The notes under the pieces were generated by a model. The model had not been told where the DNA came from. It did not search any database and was given only the letters and a program-made list of their open reading frames with translations. Made by a program: the position numbers and the translations under genes. Below are positions 43,290 to 52,482 of a stretch of 64,000 nucleotides of DNA, piece by piece; positions within the stretch are counted from its first letter, which is position 1; each line of letters starts with the position of its first letter. This stretch comes from Planctomycetaceae bacterium (GTDB lineage: Bacteria; Planctomycetota; Planctomycetia; Pirellulales; Lacipirellulaceae). The DNA lies in assembly GCA_002702655.1 (NCBI GenBank), contig PABB01000026.1, forward strand, positions 1 through 64,000, given 5' to 3'.

Positions 43290-43415
43290 ATGGAAGCCAT
43301 TCTCGCTCACGTTACGACGGCCGAATTTCCCGCGGGCTTGCTCGCTTTCGTCGCTGGCATGGCGACCGGCGTGGTGGCGGCGGCCGTGATTTGGCGGCTG
43401 CGTCGTACTCGCTAG
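43290..43415 (+). CDS. Small membrane protein, 41 residues
   Basis: MEAILAHVTTAEFPAGLLAF continues into one hydrophobic helix (GMATGVVAAAVIWRL) and a basic end (RRTR). The ATG at 43290 has GGAG 8 bases upstream. It is predicted to be a single-pass membrane peptide with its C-terminus in the cytoplasm. It lies just before the tRNA-His promoter. The function is unknown; the short length makes the call uncertain, but the helix, basic end and ribosome site together look real. Confidence 0.5.
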   Translation: MEAILAHVTTAEFPAGLLAFVAGMATGVVAAAVIWRLRRTR

Positions 43416-43451
43416 CGGGCGTCCCGGACGCGCCCGCCCAGGACTCGCCCG

Positions 43452-43481
43452 TTGACCGGACCGTGCCGGCCGGGGTACCAT
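43452..43481 (+). promoter_or_regulatory. Promoter of tRNA-His
   Basis: TTGACC (43452-43457) and TACCAT (43476-43481) are separated by 18 bases, matching the sigma-70 consensus at five and four of six positions. The predicted start lies about 12 bases before the mature tRNA. Confidence 0.45.
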
Positions 43482-43499
43482 TGCCCGACTCGCCGCATG

Positions 43500-43573
43500 G
43501 TGGCTGTAGCTCAGCTGGTTAGAGTGCCAGATTGTGATTCTGGATGTCGTGGGTTCGAGTCCCATCAGCCACC
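43500..43573 (+). tRNA. tRNA-His (GTG anticodon)
   Basis: The cloverleaf is complete: acceptor stem GTGGCTG/CAGCCAC, D-arm GTAGCTCAGCTGGTTAGAG, anticodon arm CCAGA-TTGTGAT-TCTGG with anticodon GTG, and T-arm GTGGGTTCGAGTCCCAT. The preceding G (43499) would be the extra G-1 typical of tRNA-His, opposite discriminator C73. CCA is not encoded. A terminator follows at once. Confidence 0.97.
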
Positions 43574-43582
43574 CCTGACTGA

Positions 43583-43617
43583 CCGCCGGCCGATCGCTCG
43601 ATCCGCCGGCGGTTTTT
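43583..43617 (+). terminator. Rho-independent terminator of tRNA-His
   Basis: An 8-bp stem CCGCCGGC (43583-43590) with GCCGGCGG (43605-43612) is followed by five T residues (43613-43617), 10 bases after the tRNA. Confidence 0.9.
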
Positions 43618-43786
43618 CATGCGCCGCGGGCGCTGCCGCGAAGTTTGCTAGAAACAGGGCCAGCCGCTACATTCGACGGCAACCGCACAGCGACGACTTA
43701 GCCGCCGGCTGGGGTTTCCTGCTCATTCTTCCCGCGGCGTCGCCGAGCCGCGTCGCCTGGCGCCTCCAACCGCACTGGAGCATGTC

Positions 43787-44164
43787 ATGGAGTTGATCGA
43801 CGAACTGGTGAAGACCCTCAACGTGCAGCGCGACCAAGCCGAGGGCGGCGTCGGCGCAGTGCTGAAGGTGGCGGAGAACCGCCTCAGCGGCGATGATTTC
43901 TCCCAGGTGCTGGGCGCCGTGCCGGGGTTGGGCGACTTGCTGGGCAAGGCGCCGCAGTTCGACCCCAACGCCACTGGCGGGATCATGGGCCTGCTCGCCA
44001 AACTGTTTGGCGGCATCGGCGGACTGGGGGCGCTGCTGGAAGCCTTCAAGTCGCTGGGGCTCTCCAAATCGATGATCATGAAGTTTGTGGGCATTGTGCT
44101 GAATTTCGTCCGCAAGCAGGGCGGGCCGCAGGTCGAGGAACTGCTGCGGAAGGTGCTCAAGTAA
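43787..44164 (+). CDS. DUF2780/DUF937-like small protein
   Basis: A 125-residue protein of unknown function. It has an amphipathic N-terminus (MELIDELVKTLNVQRDQAEG), a Gly-rich middle (VPGLGDLLGKAPQF; GGIMGLLAKLFGGIGGLGAL) and a helical C-terminus ending RKQGGPQVEELLRKVLK. This matches the general pattern of DUF2780 or YidB-like (DUF937) proteins. No signal peptide. The ATG at 43787 has GGAG 8 bases upstream. Confidence 0.8.
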   Translation: MELIDELVKTLNVQRDQAEGGVGAVLKVAENRLSGDDFSQVLGAVPGLGDLLGKAPQFDPNATGGIMGLLAKLFGGIGGLGALLEAFKSLGLSKSMIMKFVGIVLNFVRKQGGPQVEELLRKVLK

Positions 44165-44171
44165 GCGCCCC

Positions 44172-44256
44172 GTCAGTGGTCCGTTGTCAGTTGTCCGTTG
44201 TCCGGCGCGGCCCATTCACCGTTCACAACGGAACACGGACGATTGACAATTGACAG
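44172..44256. repeat. Two-armed GTCCGTTGTCAGT/ACTGACAACGGAC-type array
   Basis: The left arm (44172-44206) reads GTCAGTGGTCCGTTGTCAGT and TGTCCGTTGTCCGG. The right arm (44215-44256) is the inverse type (CACCGTTCACAACGGAACAC, GGACGATTGACAATTGACAG). The right arm runs into the first codon of the HerA-like gene. Confidence 0.75.
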
Positions 44257-46691
44257 CCACCTACGAACAACTCGGCTCGTTCTACTTGGGCCGCAGGCAC
44301 GATCTGGCGACGGGGGAAACCGCCGCCGATCTGCTCTATGACAGCAAAGATCTCTGCACGCACGCTGTGTGCGTCGGCATGACCGGCAGCGGCAAGACGG
44401 GCTTGTGCCTATCGTTGCTGGAGGAAGCGGGGCTGGACGGCATCCCGGCCATCGCCATCGACCCCAAGGGCGACTTGGGCAACTTGCTGCTCACGTTCCC
44501 CGAGTTGCGGCCCGACGATTTTCGCCCCTGGATCGACGAGAGCGTTGCGGCGCGCAAGGGACTCTCGCCCGATGATTTCGCCGCTCAGACCGCGGAACTG
44601 TGGCGCAACGGCCTGGGCAAGTGGGGCCAGAGCGGCGAGCGCATCGGCCGCTACAACGCCGCGGTCGACAAGGTGATCTACACGCCGGGCTCCACCGCCG
44701 GCGTGCCGCTGACGATCCTCAAGTCGTTCAACGCGCCGCCGTCGGCGGTCATGAACGACGGCGACGCGTACCGCGACCGCGTGCAATCGGCTGCGTCCGG
44801 CGTGTTGGCCCTGTTGGGCATCGACGCCGACCCGGTGAAGAGCCGCGAGCACATTCTGCTGTCCAACGTGCTGGACCACGCGTGGCGCGACGGTCGCGAT
44901 CTGGACCTCGCCGCGCTCATCCACGAGATCCAGACGCCGCCGTTCAAGCGGGTAGGCGTCGTCGATCTCGACACCTTCTTCCCGGCGGCCGATCGCCTGG
45001 AACTGGGCATGCGGCTGAACAACCTGCTGGCATCGCCCTCGTTCAGCAGTTGGATGGAAGGGGAGCCGCTGGACGTGCAGCGTCTGCTGTACACGCCCGA
45101 GGGGCGCCCCCGGTTGTCGATTCTGTCGATTGCGCATCTCAGCGACAGCGAGCGGATGTTCTTCGTGACCATCCTGCTGAACGAGGTGCTGGCGTGGATG
45201 CGCACCCAACCGGGCACCGGCAGCCTGCGGGCCTTGCTGTACATGGACGAAGTATTCGGCTACTTCCCGCCGTTGGGCAACCCGCCCACCAAGCGACCGA
45301 TGCTCACGCTGCTCAAACAGGCCCGCGCGTTTGGCCTGGGTTGCGTGTTGGCCACGCAGAACCCGGTGGACCTCGACTACAAGGGACTCTCCAACGCCGG
45401 CACGTGGTTTCTGGGCCGGCTGCAGACCGAGCGTGACAAAGCGCGGGTGATCGAGGGGCTGGAGGGCGCCTCGGCCGAGGCGGGCGCCAAGTTCGACCGC
45501 GGCAAGATGGAGGCCACGCTCGCCGCGTTGGGCAACCGCGTGTTCTTGATGAACAACGTGCATGACAACGCCCCCTCGGTGTTTCAGACGCGGTGGGCCA
45601 TGTCGTATCTCGCCGGGCCGCTGACGCGGGCGCATATTGCGCGATTGATGCACGATCGCAAGGCGCAGGCGGCCGCGGCCGCCGCGGCATCAGGTGCAGC
45701 TGCCACTGACTCCGATTCAGCGACGCCGGCCACGACCAGCGGGTTGCGCGACTCTGTTGCCGGCGCCCGCCCCGTGCTGTCCGCCGACGTGCCGCAGCGG
45801 TTCTGGCCGGTCAGCGAACCGCCGCCGCCGGGGGCGAAGCTCGCCTACCGCCCCGCGCTGGTTGGCGCGGGACGGCTGCACTTCGTCAAGGCCAGCGACG
45901 ACGTCGATGCGTGGCGCGAGTTCGTCGCGTTGCAGCCGATCCACGGCGAACTGCCGCGACCGCTGTGGCACTCGGCCATGGTGTTCGATACGGCGCCGTC
46001 GCTGGCTGAGAATCCGCATGGCGAAGCCGCCTACGCCGACATCCCCGGCGAAGCCGCCGAGCCGAAGAGCTACAAGTCTTGGGCGGGCGATCTGGAGGAT
46101 CGGCTCTACCAAACGGAGCGGTACGTCGCCTGGGAGTGTGCGCAGTTGGACGCCCGTAGCGACGCGGGGGAGAGCGAAGGCGACTTCCGCGTCCGCATGA
46201 GCCAGCTGGCCCGCGAACGCCGCGACGAGCAGAAAGATCGCGTCCGCGCGAAGTTCGCCAAAGACACCGAGCGCGCCGAAGCCAATCTGGCCAAGGCGGA
46301 AAAGAAGCTTGCCGAGGTGAAGTCGCGATTCTGGAGCCGCGTCTGGGAAATGATCCTGCGGGTCGTCGAAGTGGTGGCGATCAAGGCGTTCGGCGGCCGC
46401 ACCCGCAAGCAGATCTACACGTCCAGCAGCGGCCGGCAGACGATGGAGGCCCGCAGCCGCGCCGCCCGGGCCGAGGCGGAGGTCGAGGAGGCCCGCGAAA
46501 AACTGCTGGAGGTCAAAGCCGACTGTGAGCGGGACATCCAGCAGTTGCAGCTCGACTTCGAGCCGGCAAATCTCAAGCTGAACCGGGTCGAGGTCAGCCC
46601 CCGCAAGAGCGACATCGCGGTGGACGAGGTCGTGCTGGCATGGCTCCCCTGGTGGGTCGGGGGGGAGGCCGGCGATCGGCCGGCGTACTAG
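44250..46691 (+). CDS. HerA/DUF87-type ATPase with C-terminal coiled coil
   Basis: A FtsK/HerA-class ATPase of 813 residues, cytoplasmic. Walker A GMTGSGKTG (43-51), DPKGDLGNLLLTF soon after, Walker B YMDEVFGYFPP (about 330-340) and the sensor-like VLATQNPVDLDYKGLSNAG. After residue 470 comes a low-complexity Ala linker, an unnamed domain, then a long charged coiled coil (KDTERAEANLAKAEKKLAEV; ARAEAEVEEAREKLLEVKAD). HerA proteins usually pair with the NurA nuclease; no nurA gene is nearby, so this may be one of the stand-alone relatives. The start is TTG 44250, at the edge of a repeat array; the exact start is uncertain. Confidence 0.85.
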   Translation: MTATYEQLGSFYLGRRHDLATGETAADLLYDSKDLCTHAVCVGMTGSGKTGLCLSLLEEAGLDGIPAIAIDPKGDLGNLLLTFPELRPDDFRPWIDESVAARKGLSPDDFAAQTAELWRNGLGKWGQSGERIGRYNAAVDKVIYTPGSTAGVPLTILKSFNAPPSAVMNDGDAYRDRVQSAASGVLALLGIDADPVKSREHILLSNVLDHAWRDGRDLDLAALIHEIQTPPFKRVGVVDLDTFFPAADRLELGMRLNNLLASPSFSSWMEGEPLDVQRLLYTPEGRPRLSILSIAHLSDSERMFFVTILLNEVLAWMRTQPGTGSLRALLYMDEVFGYFPPLGNPPTKRPMLTLLKQARAFGLGCVLATQNPVDLDYKGLSNAGTWFLGRLQTERDKARVIEGLEGASAEAGAKFDRGKMEATLAALGNRVFLMNNVHDNAPSVFQTRWAMSYLAGPLTRAHIARLMHDRKAQAAAAAAASGAAATDSDSATPATTSGLRDSVAGARPVLSADVPQRFWPVSEPPPPGAKLAYRPALVGAGRLHFVKASDDVDAWREFVALQPIHGELPRPLWHSAMVFDTAPSLAENPHGEAAYADIPGEAAEPKSYKSWAGDLEDRLYQTERYVAWECAQLDARSDAGESEGDFRVRMSQLARERRDEQKDRVRAKFAKDTERAEANLAKAEKKLAEVKSRFWSRVWEMILRVVEVVAIKAFGGRTRKQIYTSSSGRQTMEARSRAARAEAEVEEAREKLLEVKADCERDIQQLQLDFEPANLKLNRVEVSPRKSDIAVDEVVLAWLPWWVGGEAGDRPAY

Positions 46692-46797
46692 GGCAGCCCG
46701 CGCCGGACCGCGCCAGTGCGGTCGCCACCGCGGCGGCGGCAGGCTATCTTGAGGGCTTGCTCGCCCCCGTTTCCCCGCGCCAAGTCCAGCTCGCCGT

Positions 46798-47325
46798 ATG
46801 CTCGCCCGTTGTCTTGAGTTGACTGTCTTGCTACTGCTTATCGGCGGCATCGCCGGCTGCGGGATGAACGGCGCTGCCGAGCTGCGCGGCAAGTGGGTTG
46901 GCGTCCCCGACACGGCGGCCGCCAAGGCGCAGCGCGAAGCGGACCGGTACCGTGCGCTGACCGATACTGCGGCCAGCGACGCTGCTCCCGCCGAGACGGC
47001 TGACCGCCCCGCGGTCGTCTCCGACTGGGAGCAGCACGACGTGCGGGTGGAACTGGAATTCATCGACGCCGCGCAGGTTCGCCTCGCGCTGTCGGGCGAC
47101 GCCACGGGCCAACCAGTCCAGGGGACGTGGAAGGTGCTCGAGAAGGGCCCGGCCGGCATGGTGATCGAGATCGTCACGCCCGCGGCCGGCGAGGAGGGCG
47201 AAGCGACCCGGCGTCGCTTCGAGCTTGGCTTTGATCGCCGCGAGGACGGTTTGGTCGGCTTTACCTTCAACGAAGTCGGGGCCGACCGGCGGCTGGGCTC
47301 GCTCTATTTTCAGCGCCCGCAGTAG
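46798..47325 (+). CDS. Lipoprotein of unknown function
   Basis: A 175-residue protein. The signal sequence LELTVLLLLIGGIAGC ends in the lipobox IAGC, so it should be lipid-anchored. The mature part begins GMNGAAELRGKWVGVPD, has an Ala/Asp-rich linker (DTAASDAAPAETADRP), then beta-rich segments (VRVELEFIDAAQVRLALSGD; WKVLEKGPAGMVIEIVTPAA). It resembles small planctomycete lipoproteins with a lipocalin-like strand pattern, but no family is certain. Confidence 0.82.
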   Translation: MLARCLELTVLLLLIGGIAGCGMNGAAELRGKWVGVPDTAAAKAQREADRYRALTDTAASDAAPAETADRPAVVSDWEQHDVRVELEFIDAAQVRLALSGDATGQPVQGTWKVLEKGPAGMVIEIVTPAAGEEGEATRRRFELGFDRREDGLVGFTFNEVGADRRLGSLYFQRPQ

Positions 47326-47414
47326 CGATTTGATCCGCCGGGCGCGTGCGGCGAGCGATCCCGCGGCGTCCTGGCCCTTTATCCACCGGACACCCCGAGC
47401 CCCCATTACGCCCG

Positions 47415-47990
47415 ATGAGCGAACGCGAACGTTGGATTGTCTACCCGCTGTTGTTCTTCGCGCTGGGTGCGGCCATTCGCGACAAGATTCTCAATGTCGT
47501 GGAGTCGAAGCAAGTCGCCTGCGGCGAACTGGAAGCGAAGACGATTCGCTGCCAGGAGCTGGTCGTCACGGATCCGGCCGGGCGGGGCGCCGGGCTGGCC
47601 AAGCTGGGTTCGACGCTGGACCAGCAAGGCGGGCGCCGCGGCGTCCTGGTGCTGACCGACAGCGGCGGAAACGAGTTTTGCGGACTTGTCGAAGACGAAC
47701 TGTTGATCCGCCGTCTTCGCTGCGAGAATCTGGCAATCATCGATTCGCATCCCCCAGCCCGGGCGGTGGCGGGACTGAGCGTGCAAGAATTCTCGACCAC
47801 GGAGAATCCGAACCAGCGCCAGCGGGCCGGCGTGCTGCTGCTCAATTCGCAGATCACGCCGCTCATTCCCGGGGTGCCTCCGGTCACGCTCAGGCAGCCG
47901 GGAGCGATTCCCAGCGTGGCTCCGCCGGCAGAGACGCCGGGGGTTCCCGCACCGCAGCAGCCTACGGCAGACGACGCCGACAGTCCCTAA
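47415..47990 (+). CDS. Membrane-anchored hypothetical protein
   Basis: A 191-residue protein of unknown function. One membrane segment lies near the N-terminus (WIVYPLLFFALGAAIRDKIL). Then a repetitive strand pattern with regularly placed cysteines (KQVACGELEAKTIRCQELVV; LLIRRLRCENLAIID), which could be a short beta-solenoid. The end is Pro/Ala-rich (PPAETPGVPAPQQPTADDAD). The ATG at 47415 is favoured because the membrane segment follows. It lies 89 bases after the lipoprotein gene on the same strand. Confidence 0.75.
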   Translation: MSERERWIVYPLLFFALGAAIRDKILNVVESKQVACGELEAKTIRCQELVVTDPAGRGAGLAKLGSTLDQQGGRRGVLVLTDSGGNEFCGLVEDELLIRRLRCENLAIIDSHPPARAVAGLSVQEFSTTENPNQRQRAGVLLLNSQITPLIPGVPPVTLRQPGAIPSVAPPAETPGVPAPQQPTADDADSP

Positions 47991-48215
47991 AGGCCCGCTG
48001 CACGCTGCAGATTCGCTGTGGTTTCGGCGCGGATTGTTGCACTTGGCGGTCCGTTCCCGCTACTCTATCTGAGCGTCGCATCGGGGCGAAGCTCGCCGCT
48101 GCCGAGCCCTGAGGTCCGCGGCGGCCCGTGTTTGCGTGCTGTCAGGACTGTTGTCATGTTGCTTGCCGCCTCCGCACCGGTTGCCGGTGCGCACTCCCCC
48201 GCCGTGGGACTCGCC

Positions 48216-50306
48216 ATGAATCCGCCCGCTGACGCCGCCGAACCGCCGCTGGCGTCCGTAGCCGAGTTGCTGCGACGCCGGGCCCGCGAACTCGGCAGTC
48301 GCCCGGCGTTCACATTCACCGACGAGGCCGGCGCCGAGACGCAGTCGAGCTACGCCCAACTCGACGCCCGGGCCGCGGCCGTGGGGCACGAATTGGCCGC
48401 CCAACTAGCCCCCGGGGACCGAGCGGCGCTGGTTTTCCCGCCCGGCCTCGACTTTATCGCCGCGTTCTTCGGGTGCCTGTACGCTGGCGTCGTGCCGGTG
48501 CCGGCGACCTTTCCCAAGCCGCGTCGGCCCTCGCCGCGGCTGGACGCGATTGTCGCCGATTCCGACGCCGCGGCCGTACTGACGACCGCCGCCACGCTCG
48601 AAACGGTCCAACTCGACCAACAGTCGCCTGCGGTCCAAGCGGCGCGGTGGATTGCCGTCGATCAACTCGCGACAACCAGGCCGGCATTGGTGCATCCCGC
48701 CCGGCACGACGATCTCTGCTTCCTGCAATACACGTCGGGTTCGACGAGCGATCCGCGCGGCGTGATGATTTCGCACGGCAACCTGCTGGCGAATCTGGAG
48801 ACCATTCGCGGCGGGTTCGGCCTGGAAATCGCCGGGGCCGACGACACGTGTCCCGCGGGCGTGTTTTGGCTGCCCGCATACCACGATATGGGGCTCATCG
48901 GCGGCATCCTCACCCCGTTGTACGTCGGCGGGACGAGCCACCTGTTGTCGCCGGCGGCATTTTTGAAGCGGCCGTTGGCGTGGCTTGAGAAGCTGTCGGC
49001 CACGCGATCGGCGATCAGCGGCGCTCCGAATTTCGCCTACCAGCTCTGTGCCGACAAAACGACCGCTGAGCAAGCGGCGGCGCTGGACCTTTCAAACTGG
49101 CAGTTGGCGTTTTGCGGCGCCGAGCCGATCGACCCCGCCGCCCTCGACAACTTTGCGAAGGCCCTGGCCTCAAGCGGTTTCCGGCGCGAAGCATTCTATC
49201 CCTGCTACGGATTGGCCGAAGCCACGCTGTTGGTGAGCGGCGGCCACGCCGCGGGCGAGGCCGCGCTGTTGAATGTCGACCGAGCCGAGATCGCCGCAGG
49301 TCGTGCCGTTCCGGCCGCCAATGGCACGCCCGCCAAGTCGTTGGTCAACTGCGGTTGCCCGCTTGGCGGAGTCGACGTGGCCATCGTCGACCCGGCCACC
49401 AACGAGCAAGTCCCCGACGGCGTGATTGGCGAAGTGTGGGTCGCTGGCCCCTCGGTCGCCGCCGGCTACTGGAATCGCCCGCAGGAGAACTTCGCGGCAT
49501 TTGGCGCCCGCTTGCCGGACTCCGAAAGGCCCTATCTGCGCACCGGCGACTTAGGGTTTCTCCACAACGGCTCGCTGTTTGTCACCGGGCGGCTGAAGGA
49601 CGTGATTATCATTCGCGGCCGCAATCTTTATCCGCAGGATATTGAGCAAACGGTCCGCGACGCCAACGCGGCTGTCGACTCCGGCGCGGCCTTCGCGGTG
49701 GTCGAGGGCGCCGAGGACCGGCTGGTTGTCGTCCACCAAGTCGGTCGCGAGCATCGCCGCGGCGACCTGACGCCGGTGCTCAAGGCGGTCCGCGCCGCGG
49801 TCGTCGACGAGTACGAGCTGGACCCGCACGCGATCGTGCTGCTGCGCCCCGGCGGGTTGCCGCTAACCACCAGCGGCAAGGTGCAGCGCAACCGCTGCCG
49901 CGAGATGTTCGAGGCGGGCGAGTTGCCGTCGTTGGCCGAGTGGCGTCGCCCGAGCGTCGCCGAAGCAGGCGCTGAGCAATCCGCAGGCGACGTGCAGCAG
50001 CGGCCCGCGTTTCTCGATGAACTCGACAAGCTCACGCGCGACGAGCTGGCGGCGGAGATCTCAACTTGGCTGCTGGGTTGGATTCGCAACCATGTTGGCG
50101 AGGACGCCGGCGACTTGGACGCCAACGCCACGTTCCCCGAGTTGGGCGTCGATTCGCTCACCGCATTGGAATTGAGCGCCGCGTTTGAAGACGTGCTGGG
50201 CGTGCAGCTCTCGCCCATCGAAGCGTTCGAGCACCCCACCCCCGCGGCCCTGTCGAAGCATTTGGCCCAGCAGATGCAGGCCAGTTCGCTGCAGTCCGCG
50301 GGCTAG
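48216..50306 (+). CDS. Fatty acyl-AMP ligase with fused acyl carrier protein
   Basis: Activates fatty acids as acyl-AMP and loads them on its own carrier domain. The 696-residue protein shows the adenylation core motifs LCFLQYTSGSTSDPRGVMIS (about 167-186), FWLPAYHDMGLIGGI and YLRTGDLGFLHNG, with the FAAL-like KDVIIIRGRNLYPQDIEQTV. Residues about 615-690 are a phosphopantetheine carrier with the attachment motif GVDSLTALEL (Ser647). FAAL-ACP proteins usually feed polyketide synthases; no such genes are present here. It converges with the TolC gene (16 bases between the ends). I start at ATG 48216; the frame is open further upstream. Confidence 0.87.
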   Translation: MNPPADAAEPPLASVAELLRRRARELGSRPAFTFTDEAGAETQSSYAQLDARAAAVGHELAAQLAPGDRAALVFPPGLDFIAAFFGCLYAGVVPVPATFPKPRRPSPRLDAIVADSDAAAVLTTAATLETVQLDQQSPAVQAARWIAVDQLATTRPALVHPARHDDLCFLQYTSGSTSDPRGVMISHGNLLANLETIRGGFGLEIAGADDTCPAGVFWLPAYHDMGLIGGILTPLYVGGTSHLLSPAAFLKRPLAWLEKLSATRSAISGAPNFAYQLCADKTTAEQAAALDLSNWQLAFCGAEPIDPAALDNFAKALASSGFRREAFYPCYGLAEATLLVSGGHAAGEAALLNVDRAEIAAGRAVPAANGTPAKSLVNCGCPLGGVDVAIVDPATNEQVPDGVIGEVWVAGPSVAAGYWNRPQENFAAFGARLPDSERPYLRTGDLGFLHNGSLFVTGRLKDVIIIRGRNLYPQDIEQTVRDANAAVDSGAAFAVVEGAEDRLVVVHQVGREHRRGDLTPVLKAVRAAVVDEYELDPHAIVLLRPGGLPLTTSGKVQRNRCREMFEAGELPSLAEWRRPSVAEAGAEQSAGDVQQRPAFLDELDKLTRDELAAEISTWLLGWIRNHVGEDAGDLDANATFPELGVDSLTALELSAAFEDVLGVQLSPIEAFEHPTPAALSKHLAQQMQASSLQSAG

Positions 50307-50322
50307 CCGGCGTGTAGGCCGC

Positions 50323-52482
50323 TCACTGCGAGGCTGGCGGAAGCGGGAACTGCCGAGCCGGCGCGGCAGTGTGCAGGGTCGGCAAGATTTCCGTGTTGGG
50401 GTCAACCGCGGAGGTGTCTTTCGATTCTGCTTCGGGCGTCGGCGCGAGCGGCTCGGCGCTCTCATCAGTCTCGGCCGGCGCCGATATCGGCGGAGCCGGT
50501 TCGGCCAGCGGCAACGCTTGGGCCATGGCCGGGTGTTGGTCGTACGAACCCCGGCTCACGCGCGGCGCGCGGGCTGACGCATAGTTCAACTCGCGCGGCT
50601 TGCCGCGGCGGCGTTCGAGTTGGGCCGCGTCGGCGTACGCTTCGCGGCACCAGGGACCCTCGCTCAGGTAGACGCCGTCGTAGGGCAGCAGCGTGCCCTT
50701 GGCGAAGTGCACGTTCTTCATTGCGACGGCATACTCGGCCAGCGAGCGGAAGTGCCGGCTCTCGGCGTCGGCGACGCTACGCTGGGCTTCCAGCAGCAGA
50801 TCCAACGGCGCCTTGTCGGCTTCGTAGGCGGCGGTCGTCGCGGCCAGCTGCTGTTGGGCGGCGGCCAGCCGGTTGGCGGTCGTTTCGGAGATCATCCGCG
50901 CCCGATCCAGGTCGGCCACCGCGCCGGCCACGTCATGCAGCACCTGCCGCTCTTGTTCCCGCAACAGGGCGCGCTGGCGGGCGAGTTGCAGTTCGGCATT
51001 GCGCACGCCGGCGAACGCTTGCCGGTAGCCCAGCGGGATCGTCATTTCCATGCCGAGCTGCCACTCTTGGAAGTCGCCGTCCGTCAGATTGCCGTAGGCG
51101 TTGTCGAATCGACCCAGCGTGGGGCTGTTATCCAGCAGGTCGTGACCGAACCCCCGCCAGCGATAACGGCCCACCGCGTCCAGCCGCGGCAGCAGATGAT
51201 TCTTGCTGGCGATCCACTCCAACTCGTACCGTCGGGTCAGGAACCGTTGCCGGCGCAGTTCGGCCCGGCGGGCGACCGCTTCGCTGGTCACCTCCTGCCA
51301 GTCGAACACCAGCGGGGCGTTGATCGGCTCGTCCGCGGGACGAATCAAACGACCATCGGCCGGCGACAGGCCCAGCAGCATCCGCAGGCGACGCTCGGCC
51401 ACGTGAACGCCGCCCTGGCCGCGGAACGTGCCGCCGCCGCTGCCGTTGCCGGTGCGAGTGCCGTCGATCAAGCGTCCGGACAGTGCGTTCTGCACTTCTT
51501 CCTGGAACAGGAAGTATTGCTCGCGAGCTTGGGCTTCCTTCTCCGCTTCGCCGCCGCGACGGCCAGTCGAGTACAGCGCCTGGATCTTTCGCCACGTTTC
51601 CAGACTCGCGTCGCGGGCCGCGACCTTGGCGTCCAGATCGCGGTAGGCGAAGTACAAATCCCAGTAGGCGTTCTCCACGTTGGAGACCAAATCGCGCACG
51701 GCGAGTTCAAAGTCGGCCAGCTTCACGTCGGTGTTGACGCGTGCGATCAGCACGCCGTTGTATACGCCCGGCGTGCGAGTCGGCCCGGCGATGCGGTTGA
51801 AATCGATCCCGCCGCCCTGCAGCAGCGGATGGCGGAATTCGGTTTCGATGTTCGTATTCCACGCACTGGCAAACTGATTGCCGGGGGCGTTGTTGGCGTC
51901 GTAGTCGATGTTGTGGCGCGCGGTGAACTGGGTGCCGGTGGCGGCCTGTTTGGTGATGGCCGACTGAAACACCATCGCGTCCTGCTGCAGGATCCGCGTG
52001 CCGCCGCCAAAGAACTGGTTGTTCAGCGCGCGGTCATTTTTCTCCGCGTAAACGCTGGTGGAGAACTGCGCGTCAAACGCCGAGAGCGCCGCGTCGATGC
52101 CGAACCGCGGATCGGTTTCCTGCAGCGCGGGATCAACCGTGGTGGTCGCGTCGCCCGGCGATCGCAGCACCGCGCCACCCAGGTCGCGAATCACCTGCGA
52201 CTGAGCCAGCGCGATCTGAATTGTCTCTTCGAGCCCCAGATTCCAGTACTCAATCTCGCCGGGATGGGCCAGCGTCACCGGCGGCAATGCCGCCCAGTCA
52301 TCCTCCAGGGCGCAGCACTGCTGCACCGTGGGGTACTCGATCTTGGTGGCAATCGCCTTGTAGCAGTCGTCGTCGCAGGCGGCTTTGAAGGGCTGTTCCT
52401 TCCGCACCGCGCAGCCCGGCGCCAGGCTGCAGGCCAGGGCCAGAGCGGCAATCAGGCGACTTGCGGGACGAGCGTGCGACAT
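50323..52482 (-). CDS. TolC family outer-membrane efflux protein
   Basis: An outer-membrane channel of 719 residues, longer than typical TolC (about 470). The N-terminus has a signal sequence ending in a Cys (LIAALALACSLAPGC), a weak lipobox. The two long helical hairpins of the TolC fold are visible (VKLADFELAVRDLVSNVENA YWDLY; TTANRLAAAQQQLAATTAAY). The last 100 residues are a Pro/Ala-rich tail. The ATG at 52482 is favoured because the frame upstream is Arg-rich and lacks a signal peptide. It is divergent from module B with a shared 274-base promoter region, which suggests it supplies the outer-membrane exit for that module. Confidence 0.87.
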   Translation of the reverse strand: MSHARPASRLIAALALACSLAPGCAVRKEQPFKAACDDDCYKAIATKIEYPTVQQCCALEDDWAALPPVTLAHPGEIEYWNLGLEETIQIALAQSQVIRDLGGAVLRSPGDATTTVDPALQETDPRFGIDAALSAFDAQFSTSVYAEKNDRALNNQFFGGGTRILQQDAMVFQSAITKQAATGTQFTARHNIDYDANNAPGNQFASAWNTNIETEFRHPLLQGGGIDFNRIAGPTRTPGVYNGVLIARVNTDVKLADFELAVRDLVSNVENAYWDLYFAYRDLDAKVAARDASLETWRKIQALYSTGRRGGEAEKEAQAREQYFLFQEEVQNALSGRLIDGTRTGNGSGGGTFRGQGGVHVAERRLRMLLGLSPADGRLIRPADEPINAPLVFDWQEVTSEAVARRAELRRQRFLTRRYELEWIASKNHLLPRLDAVGRYRWRGFGHDLLDNSPTLGRFDNAYGNLTDGDFQEWQLGMEMTIPLGYRQAFAGVRNAELQLARQRALLREQERQVLHDVAGAVADLDRARMISETTANRLAAAQQQLAATTAAYEADKAPLDLLLEAQRSVADAESRHFRSLAEYAVAMKNVHFAKGTLLPYDGVYLSEGPWCREAYADAAQLERRRGKPRELNYASARAPRVSRGSYDQHPAMAQALPLAEPAPPISAPAETDESAEPLAPTPEAESKDTSAVDPNTEILPTLHTAAPARQFPLPPASQ

